DNA of 18,380 nucleotides from Candidatus Curtissbacteria bacterium (GTDB lineage: Bacteria; Patescibacteriota; Microgenomatia; Curtissbacterales; GWA2-41-24). Position 1 is the stretch's first letter; each line of letters begins with the position of its first letter. Below are positions 6,070 through 12,643 of the stretch, in pieces. The position numbers and the translations under genes were made by a program. The notes under the pieces were generated by a model, which saw only the letters and a program-made list of their open reading frames with translations, did no database searches and was not told where the DNA came from. The stretch is taken from contig JAUYIQ010000010.1 of the NCBI GenBank assembly GCA_030688205.1, positions 1-18,380 of the forward strand, in the 5' to 3' direction.

Positions 6070-6318
6070 CAGACACGAACCTTAAATATTGCCTTACCAA
6101 AAGATTTGGTAAAAAAAGTCGACCTAGTGGCTAGAAAAGAGTATCGAAACCGTAGCGAGTTAATTCGTGAAGCGTTGAGAGTGTATCTGGAGGATAAAAA
6201 TGAATGGGAAGAGATATTCCGATTAGGCGAGAAGGCTATGAAAAAGATGGGGATTAAGAGTGAAGAGGATATCGATAAAATCGTTTATGAGTATAGGCAC
6301 GGCCGCAAACCCCGCTAA
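6067..6318 (+). CDS. Ribbon-helix-helix (CopG-type) antitoxin
   Basis: About 83 aa. The N-terminal RTLNIALPKDLVKKVDLVARKEYRNRSELIREALRVYL is a textbook RHH DNA-binding unit: a beta strand with alternating residues, then helix-turn-helix containing NRSEL. The C-terminal EWEEIFRLGEKAMKKMG to IVYEYRHGRKPR part would wrap the toxin. It should repress its operon and neutralise the PIN RNase. ATG 6067 is preferred to 6061 because the predicted transcript starts near 6065. The PIN gene overlaps its 3' end. The pair lies exactly between two tRNA-Gln 3'-end copies. Confidence 0.92.
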   Translation: MQTRTLNIALPKDLVKKVDLVARKEYRNRSELIREALRVYLEDKNEWEEIFRLGEKAMKKMGIKSEEDIDKIVYEYRHGRKPR

Positions 6319-6715
6319 AGTAGTCCTGGATACAAATATCATAATTTCGGCTGTAGGCTTTGGTGGTAAGCCAAGAAAGATTCTCCAGCAGATTCTAGAT
6401 AAAAAAATCCGGGCAACTACTTCTCCTGTTCTTTTGGCAGAACTTGAAGACGTGGTGACTAAAAAGTTCCCGGAACTTAAAAATCATTTTGGGAGGATTA
6501 ATAAGCAGATCAGGAAAAAATTTAAGGTTGTGAGTCCGCAAGCCTCTGTGAAAATTGTCAAGGACGAAGCTGACAATCGGGTTTTAGAGGCGGCAATTGA
6601 AGGAGAATGCAGTTTTATAGTAACCGGCGATAAACAATTGCTGGATTTAGGTTCTTTTAAGGGCGTGAAGATCGTAACCGCTGGTCAATTTCTTAAAGTT
6701 CTAGGTAAAACTTAA
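6287..6715 (+). CDS. PIN-domain RNase toxin
   Basis: This 142-aa (from ATG 6287) Mg-dependent endoribonuclease has the PIN acidic residues: D15 in VVLDTN, E52 in LLAELE, D96 in DEADN and D115 in TGDKQLL. The pattern VLDTN...SPVLLAELE...DEADNRVLEAA...VTGDK is that of the PIN family predicted by COG1569-type toxins. Its start overlaps the antitoxin's 3' end by about 32 nt. GTG 6260 is a possible earlier start but would add poorly conserved residues. It is intact by eye. The RNA target is unknown; many PIN toxins cut tRNA or rRNA. Confidence 0.92.
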   Translation: MSIGTAANPAKVVLDTNIIISAVGFGGKPRKILQQILDKKIRATTSPVLLAELEDVVTKKFPELKNHFGRINKQIRKKFKVVSPQASVKIVKDEADNRVLEAAIEGECSFIVTGDKQLLDLGSFKGVKIVTAGQFLKVLGKT

Positions 6716-6725
6716 GATAAGAAGG

Positions 6726-6745
6726 GAATCCATGTCCCCAAGCCA
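6726..6745 (+). repeat. Second copy of the tRNA-Gln 3' end
   Basis: This copy has 19 of 20 matches to 124-143 (one C to T). It shares the extra upstream GAAGG with the 5971 copy, which the tRNA itself lacks, so these two are closer to each other than to the tRNA. Confidence 0.82.
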
Positions 6746-6768
6746 CAAAAAGAAAGGAGTGCATCAAA

Positions 6769-7290
6769 ATGGATAAATACGTTTTCAAACCATATAATCC
6801 AATTTCCCCCGCTCTTTTTGAAAAAGAGAAAATAAAATTACAGAACCAATTGGGAAACGACGTCATTATAGAGCATATCGGAAGCACTGCTGTAGATAAT
6901 TTAGGCGGAAAAGGAATAATCGATGTTATAGTTGGTATTCCAAAAGGAAAGATTTCGTTTACAGAGGTAATAGAGAAATTAGAAAAGGCGGGATATGAAC
7001 ATGGAGAAAACGCAGATTCACTTGAAAGAATTTTCTTCAGAAAAGATCGTCCAGATGAAGTCGAGAAAATAAGAAGATATCATATACACGTAACATATTT
7101 TGATAACAATGATTGGAAAGAAACGCTGAGGTTTAGAGATAATTTAAGAAATAATCCTCAATTAATCAAAAAGTATGAGGATCTAAAGAATGAAGTGATC
7201 AGAAAAGCAGGACAGAATGGTAATTTATATAGAAGCTTAAAGCAGCCATTTATAGATAAATATTCTAAAGAACTATTAGGGATCGAGTGA
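6769..7290 (+). CDS. GrpB/UPF0157-family protein (nucleotidyltransferase fold)
   Basis: This 173-aa cytoplasmic protein matches the GrpB family, which has a nucleotidyltransferase-like fold. HIGSTAV (36-42) and KGIIDVIVGI (48-57) are the family's signature, followed by RRYHIHVTYFDNNDWKETLRFRDNLRNNPQLIKKYEDLK. The catalytic activity is not firmly known; some relatives are fused to dephospho-CoA kinase. Unlike most of its neighbours, it has a clear Shine-Dalgarno sequence, AGAAAGGAG (6751-6759), nine nt before the ATG. The 18-nt repeat starts on the base right after its stop codon. It starts 24 nt after a tRNA-Gln fragment. No promoter could be read between that fragment and the ATG, so it may be read from the PIN operon. 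Confidence 0.9.
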   Translation: MDKYVFKPYNPISPALFEKEKIKLQNQLGNDVIIEHIGSTAVDNLGGKGIIDVIVGIPKGKISFTEVIEKLEKAGYEHGENADSLERIFFRKDRPDEVEKIRRYHIHVTYFDNNDWKETLRFRDNLRNNPQLIKKYEDLKNEVIRKAGQNGNLYRSLKQPFIDKYSKELLGIE

Positions 7291-7308
7291 TCCTAGACCG
7301 GCCCGCTC
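7291..7308 (+). repeat. 18-nt post-gene repeat, copy 3
   Basis: TCCTAGACCGGCCCGCTC abuts the GrpB stop codon directly and is identical to copy 2. Confidence 0.85.
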
Positions 7309-7357
7309 AACCACATGGGCGGGTTCGCTTACCCCCACCGCAATCCCACCCCATCTT

Positions 7358-7366
7358 TGATATACT
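7358..7366 (+). promoter_or_regulatory. Extended -10 promoter, leaderless start of the second MFS gene
   Basis: TGATATACT fits TGnTATnnT. The hexamer ends six nt before ATG 7373, the same geometry as at the first MFS gene. Confidence 0.58.
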
Positions 7367-7372
7367 CAAGAT

Positions 7373-8539
7373 ATGGGTCTTGGGGGAAATATTAGGCTTC
7401 TGGCGATATTTAACTTTTTTCGCAGTTTCAATTTTTACCTTCCAATCCAGCTGGTTTATTTTTCAAAAGTCACGGGTTCCTATTCTTTAGCCGCAAGCGT
7501 AATATCTGCCGCCTTAATTTCCTCAGCGGCTTTGGAGGTGCCGACCGGAATTTTCTCGGATCTAATTGGCCGCAAAAAAACAATTGTCTTGGGAACTCTG
7601 TGCGCAATAGTTGCGGTTACGCTCTACGCCATAGGCGCCCATTATTGGTATTTACTTATAGGGGCGCTATTTGAAGGGGCTTCAAAGTCCTTTTTTAGCG
7701 GCAACAACGACGCATACCTTCATAATATTTTAGCTGAGGAAGGCAAGGAAAATGAGTATCATCATTACTACGGAAAAATTAACTCCGCCTTAACTCTGGC
7801 CTCCTCGACTGCCGCTCTTGCCAGCGGATTTTTAGCCAACATTTCTTTTGCGTTACTCATGTGGGCCAGCGTTATTCCGCAAATTGCGTCATTGATAGTC
7901 AGCTTTCAATTAGGCGAAACTAAAAAATTCCACGGGGAATCTTCCAACGTTTACCAGCATCTGAAAGAGGCGCTCGGGGCCATAAAAAGCAATTATAATT
8001 TAAGGATGCTAAGCCTTTCGACTATTTTAGGTAACGGGGCGGGTTTAACTGCCTACCAATTCCAATCCGTTGTCATCAATTCCGTTTGGCCACTCTGGGC
8101 CATCGGTATCGCCAGAGCACTTCAGGAATGGGGCGGGATACCTGGTTTTTATTACGCCGGAAGACTGATCAACAGGTTTGGCGCTTTAAAGATTACATTA
8201 TTTGCAACTATCCAAAGTTGGCTTTCCAATATAATCGCGGCTGTTTTCCCATCTTTTTTCTCCCCTCTTTTTATCTCAAGCTCCGCCTTCTTTTATGGCC
8301 CGTCAGACACCGCTATTAAGTCTTTACTCCAGAGCGAATTTAGCGAAAAACAAAGGGCAACGATTGCTTCTCTAAACTCTTTGGCCGGAAGCATTTACTT
8401 TGCCATCGTTGCCTTCGGGGTTGGTTTATTTGCCAATCAATTCGGGCCATTTAAAGCCTTGCTTTTAACCCAGCTCTTATTTACCCCGTGCATATTTTTA
8501 CAGTGGGTGCTTTTCAGGAAACAGAGCAGACTGGTTTGA
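7373..8539 (+). CDS. MFS transporter (multidrug-type), GC-richer copy
   Basis: This 388-aa, 12-helix major facilitator is paralogous over its full length to the protein at 494-1663. Motif A reads SDLIGRKKT, preceded by EVPTG. Shared segments include SGNNDA, NVYQHL, WPLWAIG and KQRATIASLNSLA. It is predicted to export a small molecule by proton antiport, and the substrate is unknown. Codon use is G/C-richer than in the first copy and closer to the minus-strand ABC operon and the glycosyltransferase. The start ATG follows an extended -10 box by six nt. Two AT-rich hairpins lie downstream (8571-8592 and 8594-8619). Confidence 0.93.
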   Translation: MGLGGNIRLLAIFNFFRSFNFYLPIQLVYFSKVTGSYSLAASVISAALISSAALEVPTGIFSDLIGRKKTIVLGTLCAIVAVTLYAIGAHYWYLLIGALFEGASKSFFSGNNDAYLHNILAEEGKENEYHHYYGKINSALTLASSTAALASGFLANISFALLMWASVIPQIASLIVSFQLGETKKFHGESSNVYQHLKEALGAIKSNYNLRMLSLSTILGNGAGLTAYQFQSVVINSVWPLWAIGIARALQEWGGIPGFYYAGRLINRFGALKITLFATIQSWLSNIIAAVFPSFFSPLFISSSAFFYGPSDTAIKSLLQSEFSEKQRATIASLNSLAGSIYFAIVAFGVGLFANQFGPFKALLLTQLLFTPCIFLQWVLFRKQSRLV

Positions 8540-8570
8540 TTTTGGTTCACCTCCCAAGTGATATCAATAT

Positions 8571-8619
8571 TTTCCTACCCAAAAATAGGAAAGTTGTATA
8601 ATTGTCATCAATTACACAA
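8571..8619. repeat. Two tandem AT-rich hairpins after the second MFS gene
   Basis: TTTCCTA (8571-8577) pairs with TAGGAAA (8586-8592). TTGTATAATTG (8594-8604) pairs with CAATTACACAA (8609-8619), with 10 of 11 bases complementary. There is no T-run, so a terminator role is only possible. The second arm also holds a TATAAT. Confidence 0.35.
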
Positions 8620-8642
8620 GCTCCGGGTTAACCGGGGCGCAG

Positions 8643-8648
8643 TATAAT
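8643..8648 (+). promoter_or_regulatory. -10 box ahead of a short open frame
   Basis: TATAAT ends seven nt before ATG 8656, the same leaderless geometry as at intact genes nearby. The promoter survives although the gene behind it is broken. Confidence 0.45.
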
Positions 8649-8655
8649 TTTTGGT

Positions 8656-8778
8656 ATGAGTATATCGGAAATAGAATCTGCCATCAGAAAACTGCAGATG
8701 GAAGATGAGAGCTTGGAAACTCCTGGGAACTGTCGCGATGCTACAAAAAAAAATGTTGGATACGGCACAGAGAGCTGA
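8656..8778 (+). pseudogene. Antitoxin-like N-terminal fragment
   Basis: A 40-codon frame begins MSISEIESAIRKLQMEDESLE and soon reads into non-protein-like sequence before TGA. The opening resembles the start of short antitoxins of the MS.SEIE.AIRKL type (recalled pattern, not searched). After about codon 30 the overlapping frame from 8705 takes over and continues into the duplicated helical-protein tail. A 9-A run near 8745 is a likely frameshift site. I read it as a broken gene, though a real micro-protein cannot be excluded. Confidence 0.4.
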
Positions 8779-8835
8779 CAAAACTAGACCCCGCGTAAGA
8801 AAAGAAATACTTGTTTATCCGAGAGCATCTACCCG

Positions 8836-8959
8836 CAGCGAAAATGTGCTTAGCTTTTTAGAAGACAAGGTTTCTGGTATTGAAAAAATCATCAAAGACG
8901 AGGTGTCTGCTCTGGAAAAAGAACTTCTCAAAGAAATCAAATCGTTTAAATCAAAATAA
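8836..8959 (+). pseudogene. Truncated copy of the helical-protein gene (3233-3562)
   Basis: The segment SENVLSFLEDKVSGIEKIIKDEVSALEKELLKEIKSFKSK aligns residue for residue with the C-terminal 41 residues of the protein at 3233-3562. The N-terminal two thirds are missing. The open frame from 8705 joins it to unrelated upstream sequence. It is therefore a partial duplicate. Whether the fused frame is translated is unknown. Confidence 0.75.
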
Positions 8960-9013
8960 CGTTTGCAAAATTCACTCCCGGGGTGGATTACGTTGAATTT
9001 ATTTGAAAACACC
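8836..9013 (+). repeat. 178-bp duplicated block, copy 2
   Basis: This block aligns without gaps to 3439-3616. The end, including about 50 nt of noncoding DNA, is identical over a run of some 93 nt. It ends just before the promoter of the methyltransferase-like gene. Confidence 0.9.
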
Positions 9014-9047
9014 GAGGTGTGTAAATAGCATCAACTAACCCTATAGT

Positions 9048-9076
9048 TTGACTTTTACCGGATATTTTTCTAAAAT
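9048..9076 (+). promoter_or_regulatory. Promoter of the methyltransferase-like gene (leaderless)
   Basis: TTGACT (9048-9053), a 17-nt spacer and TAAAAT (9071-9076) form a near-consensus sigma-70 promoter. The predicted start of transcription is at or one base before ATG 9084. The longer open frame that begins at the TTG of the -35 box is therefore not the true start. Confidence 0.75.
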
Positions 9077-9083
9077 ATCTCAT

Positions 9084-9974
9084 ATGTCGGAAAGACACAG
9101 GTATCATCCCACAGGAATCCCATTATCGGAATATATCGGCCCAATCTCTAAAAAACCTGAAACTGTGGAGATCGGGGCCAATAACTATAGATCTGCAGTC
9201 TGCATTATTGGCGGCGGGACGGGACTTGAGGTCTTGCACGCCGCAAAAGCATTTCCGGATTCAGCTATAGTCGTTATTGATCCTCGCTCCGAATTTGCCA
9301 GAAAAGTTTTTGAACAAGTAGCAGATCCCGCCTCAACCGGAGAGATTAACTGGCAATTTTTTGAAAGGAGTAAAGAGTTTCAAGAAGTATACGCCGAGCT
9401 CTGGAAAACCCGACAAGGTGATTCACAGACATGGAGAAAAATAAATGACGCATATCTCAGGCACAAAGATACAGCCAGATCAGCTGAAAGACGGATTTTC
9501 TTTGTAGACAAATTCACAGATCAAGTCTCACCGGATGAAGCACTCTTTGATCGCGTTTTCTTAATTTTTCCATGTAGGGGATCTTATTCTGATCGTTCCG
9601 TTTATACATTTACTGCAGATGCATTGAAAGACGAAGGTTTATGGAAAATTGCAACCGATGATCGCAACACCTACCTTAAGATATTTGGCTATACACAGGA
9701 TTTTGTTACACGCTGCGGACGAGTAAAAAGGGAGGCAAACGGAGGAAACATCCCCCTATCGGCTTATGATTTAGCCGAACAAACTGGCGATTATTACCTT
9801 TTAACTGTACAAAAACTAAATGGGCACTTTCCGATTCCTAAAAAACCGGATGGTTATTTTCTTTATCAAATTATAATTGCTGAGCCAAAATGGGACTTCG
9901 ATGCGTGGAGGGCGGAGAGAAAAAAAGAAAAACCCATCGGAGAAAACAGGGCGTTTGGAGAAGTTTATAAATAA
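9084..9974 (+). CDS. Rossmann-fold, methyltransferase-like protein of unknown substrate
   Basis: This is a 296-aa soluble protein. VCIIGGGTGLEVLHAA (39-54) is a glycine-rich motif I, and AIVVIDPRS (61-69) is strand beta2 with the acidic residue that binds the SAM ribose. This fits a class I SAM-dependent methyltransferase. The later DEALFDRVFLIFPCRGS is a plausible motif IV strand. Between them is a long charged insertion (EVYAELWKTRQGDSQTWRKINDAYLRHKDTARSAER) that is not part of the standard fold. I do not recognise the subfamily; an NAD-binding Rossmann protein is the alternative. ATG 9084 is chosen because a strong promoter ends just before it. A 40-nt repeat starts 7 nt after the stop. 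Confidence 0.72.
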   Translation: MSERHRYHPTGIPLSEYIGPISKKPETVEIGANNYRSAVCIIGGGTGLEVLHAAKAFPDSAIVVIDPRSEFARKVFEQVADPASTGEINWQFFERSKEFQEVYAELWKTRQGDSQTWRKINDAYLRHKDTARSAERRIFFVDKFTDQVSPDEALFDRVFLIFPCRGSYSDRSVYTFTADALKDEGLWKIATDDRNTYLKIFGYTQDFVTRCGRVKREANGGNIPLSAYDLAEQTGDYYLLTVQKLNGHFPIPKKPDGYFLYQIIIAEPKWDFDAWRAERKKEKPIGENRAFGEVYK

Positions 9975-9980
9975 TTTTAA

Positions 9981-10020
9981 GGCCCCGGACCGGCCTACCC
10001 GGGAAAATGTGATTGTCAGA
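9981..10020 (+). repeat. 40-nt post-gene repeat, copy 1
   Basis: It aligns to 16356-16395 at 33 of 40 positions, with an identical 3' end AATGTGATTGTCAGA. It contains GACCGGCC, the core of the 18-nt repeats, and begins seven nt after a stop codon like those. Confidence 0.8.
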
Positions 10021-10097
10021 CAGGGTTTGGAAAGCTAGCTCCAGAGACAGATTGCTAGGCTATACTGATTTCAGAAAATATTGTATATTTACCTTAT

Positions 10098-10667
10098 ATG
10101 GGACACCCTGTGGGGAACATGCCGGCCGTGCCAAGCCAAGTGAAAATAACCTTAAAAGACGGGCGGGAGCTTCTCCTAAGAGGAGCGGAGCGTGACGACA
10201 TTCCATGGTTGGGAGGAATTTATGCCCGGGTTTACGACCCGGCTAATTTCGACGTTGGCGAAACCTGGACTCCCAAAACCGCAACGCAGACACTGGAGGA
10301 TTTAGATGGAAAAGATCCCTCCCTATCTTTAGTAGCCGAAATGGACGGGAGAATCGTAGGAGGCATTTTGGGCGGAACGAAAAGATGGCAGGGTAAAAAT
10401 GTTCTGGAAATAAAAGAGGTCTTTGTTAACCCCGGGTTTCAGCAAAGGGGTATTGGGAAGGAATTAATGAAAGAGTGCCTTCACCGAGCCAGAGTCTTTG
10501 ATAAGGTCAAAGATATTGAGTTGGTGACCTTTGCCGACCGCGGTCATGCCCGGTTCTGGTACGGGGAGCTTGGGTTTCGTCCGGCTGAAGGATTGCAGAC
10601 GATGTATGCTAAAGCTGATGAGATTACCAACAGCCTCTCTCCCCGAAGTTCCGCAGAAGGAGAGTAA
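10098..10667 (+). CDS. GNAT-family N-acetyltransferase
   Basis: This 189-aa predicted acetyl-CoA-dependent N-acetyltransferase has an N-terminal strand VKITLKDGRELLLRGAERDDIPWL, then VAEMDGRIVGGILGG and KEVFVNPGFQQRGIGKELMKE. In the last, QQRGIG is the acetyl-CoA loop. RFWYGELGFRPAEG is the usual C-terminal segment. The substrate is unknown. The ATG at 10098 follows TATATT (10084-10089) by eight nt, and an in-frame ATG at 10119 is also possible because homology appears to begin near VKITL. It converges on the ABC permease gene, with 29 nt between the two stop codons. Confidence 0.9.
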   Translation: MGHPVGNMPAVPSQVKITLKDGRELLLRGAERDDIPWLGGIYARVYDPANFDVGETWTPKTATQTLEDLDGKDPSLSLVAEMDGRIVGGILGGTKRWQGKNVLEIKEVFVNPGFQQRGIGKELMKECLHRARVFDKVKDIELVTFADRGHARFWYGELGFRPAEGLQTMYAKADEITNSLSPRSSAEGE

Positions 10668-10696
10668 GTTGGTCTTTTGCCAAGTTTATCTGACAA

Positions 10697-11908
10697 TTAT
10701 TCGTATCTCAACGCGTCAATTGGCGAAAGTCTTGCAGCTCTTTGAGCCGGATAAACACCAAACGTTACTCCTACGAGTGTTGAAACACCAACCGCCAAAA
10801 GCACTGAGGAGATTTGAAAAACAAACGGGACATGGAGCATAAAAGTTGTAATAAGAAAAGATAAGGAAATTCCCAGGACGATTCCTACTGCTCCTCCCGA
10901 TAGAGTTAGAACAACAGACTCAATCAAAAACTGAACAAGAATATCTTTTCGTTTTGCGCCTATAGCTTTAAGAAGACCTATCTCTTTTGTGCGCTCTGTA
11001 ACGGTGACCAACATGATGTTCATAATGCCAATTCCTCCAACTACGAGCGATATTGCTGCAATTCCAGCCAGCATCGCTGTTAAAAGATTTGTAATAGTAC
11101 CTAGCGTTGATAAGAATTGTTGTGAAGTCTCAATTCTGAAATCCTTCAGGTTCTCATCGGTTATTTTGTGGCGGTCCAGTAGCAGTTGATTAATTTCGTT
11201 CTGGAGTGGTTCCACCTGATCCGGACTACCCGCGTCAATTTGTATATTTTGGACAAAATTTTGCCCCATAAGTATGGTTTGGGCAGTTGTAACAGGAATA
11301 TAAACAGACTCGTCAGGATTTCCACCGATACCTACTCCACCTTTTACAACTGTTACTCCAACAACGCGAAATGGCTTAGAGTTGATTATTACTGTTTCTC
11401 CAACAGGATCAAAACCTTCACCAAAAAGGTCACCTGCAACTTTTGAGCCAAGCACTGCAACGCGGCTAAGTCCGTTTACGTCATCCAAAGAAATAAAATC
11501 ACCTTTATCCATCGTGACTGATTGAACCGTCATATACCCTTCTGATACCCCCTGAACGGAAGCGTTTGTCGTAAGTCCATCTGCTACAATCTGGTATTGT
11601 CTGCTAATAAGGGGGGTGACTGCTGAAGCGTAAGGCAGTTCGCCGATTTCCAGCGCATCTTCGTAGGTAAGCGTGTTGGTTGGAATGGGCGGACCATTCC
11701 GATTGCCACCACCCGGTGTAATAAAAATCAGATTTGTTCCAAATGACGAAATTTGATTCGTAATTGCCGCAGTTGCTCCTTGGGCAAGGGAAATGATCAG
11801 AATTACCGAAGTTATACCAATGATAATCCCCAGCATGGTGAGTGCTGTTCGCATAAGATTTGCCCTCAGTGCTGTTAATGCAGTTTGAAATATTTCTACA
11901 TAGTTCAT
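10697..11908 (-). CDS. MacB/FtsX-type ABC transporter permease
   Basis: This 403-aa inner-membrane permease belongs to the MacB/FtsX family of ABC exporters. The N-terminal helix is in LMRTALTMLGIIIGITSVILIISLAQG (about 19-45). A large MacB periplasmic-core-like domain follows (about 46-265), with LGSKVAGDLFGEG and PVGETVIINSKPFRVVGV. Then come three C-terminal helices after SLVVGGIGIMNIMLVTVTERTKEIGL. The membrane-proximal TERTKEIGLLKAIGAKR is the coupling helix that contacts the ATPase. It lacks the fused ATPase of MacB, which is encoded by the overlapping upstream gene. ATPase and permease frames overlap by 4 nt, so they are translationally coupled. It probably exports a drug, peptide or lipid-like compound. 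Confidence 0.95.
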   Translation of the reverse strand: MNYVEIFQTALTALRANLMRTALTMLGIIIGITSVILIISLAQGATAAITNQISSFGTNLIFITPGGGNRNGPPIPTNTLTYEDALEIGELPYASAVTPLISRQYQIVADGLTTNASVQGVSEGYMTVQSVTMDKGDFISLDDVNGLSRVAVLGSKVAGDLFGEGFDPVGETVIINSKPFRVVGVTVVKGGVGIGGNPDESVYIPVTTAQTILMGQNFVQNIQIDAGSPDQVEPLQNEINQLLLDRHKITDENLKDFRIETSQQFLSTLGTITNLLTAMLAGIAAISLVVGGIGIMNIMLVTVTERTKEIGLLKAIGAKRKDILVQFLIESVVLTLSGGAVGIVLGISLSFLITTFMLHVPFVFQISSVLLAVGVSTLVGVTFGVYPAQRAARLSPIDALRYE

Positions 11909-12639
11909 ATCTTTTTAGTCCTTTGAGGTTTGCGTCCGTTTACCTCATCAGAGAGGATAAGGCCATCTTTTAAACGAATGATTCTTTTTGCAAAAGAAGC
12001 AATGTCTGCCTCATGAGTAATAAGGACTATGGTGTGTCCCTGGTTATTTAACTCTTGAAAAAAAGACATAATTTCGTGAGCTGTAATGCTATCAAGGTTT
12101 CCTGTTGGCTCATCGGCAAGTAGAATTGCAGGATTCATAACAAGGGCTCTGGCAATCGCGACACGTTGAATCTGTCCTCCTGAAATTTGGTTCGATAAAT
12201 TGTCAGCTTTATCAGTGATTTTCACTAAGTTCAGCGCATTCATTACTCGTTTTTTTCTTTCATCTGACGGTATAGTGGCGTACATCATGGGGCGTTCTAC
12301 ATTTTTGTAAACGGTCGTTCTTGGTAATAAATTAAATGCTTGGAAGACAAAACCTATTTCACTGTTTCTGATTTCTGCCAAACGATCTTCATCGTAGGAA
12401 CTTATATCTTTTCCTTTCAACAGATATCGTCCGGACGTCGGGGTATCAAGGGCGCCCATGATATGCATTGTTGTTGATTTTCCGCTTCCAGAGGGACCCA
12501 TGATCGCCACAAACTCACCTTCGAATATATCAAGAGAAATACCTTTCAATGCCTGATAGTCAAAGGTACCCAGTTTGTAGGTTTTTTTTATCTCTTTGAA
12601 TGAAATAATGAGATTTTTGCGGGTCGATTGAATTTGCAT
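11905..12639 (-). CDS. ABC transporter ATP-binding protein (LolD/MacB type)
   Basis: About 244 aa. The Walker A is GPSGSGKST near residues 48-56, the signature is ISGGQIQRVAIARAL, and Walker B ILLADEPTGNLDS is followed by the switch His in LITHEADIA. The family normally has LSGGQ, so the I before SGG is a minor change. It powers the permease downstream, whose start overlaps its stop by 4 nt. ATG 12639 begins four nt after the adaptor gene's stop codon. An upstream GTG at 12672 would overlap the adaptor gene and is less likely. LolD, MacB and FtsE share this form, and the neighbouring adaptor favours a MacAB-like exporter. Confidence 0.96.
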   Translation of the reverse strand: MQIQSTRKNLIISFKEIKKTYKLGTFDYQALKGISLDIFEGEFVAIMGPSGSGKSTTMHIMGALDTPTSGRYLLKGKDISSYDEDRLAEIRNSEIGFVFQAFNLLPRTTVYKNVERPMMYATIPSDERKKRVMNALNLVKITDKADNLSNQISGGQIQRVAIARALVMNPAILLADEPTGNLDSITAHEIMSFFQELNNQGHTIVLITHEADIASFAKRIIRLKDGLILSDEVNGRKPQRTKKI

Positions 12640-12643
12640 AGGT

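Noticed and set aside
2173..7308. Integron attC sites
   Set aside because: The repeats follow genes, but the conserved ends expected of attC (RYYYAAC and GTTRRRY) are missing and no intI gene is present.
7287..7490. Open frame running from the GrpB stop into the MFS gene
   Set aside because: It starts in the 18-nt repeat and is a shifted reading of the MFS gene start.
10118..10138. A further tRNA-Gln 3'-end fragment in ATGCCGGCCGTGCCAAGCCA
   Set aside because: Only the last CCAAGCCA matches, and it lies inside the GNAT coding region.
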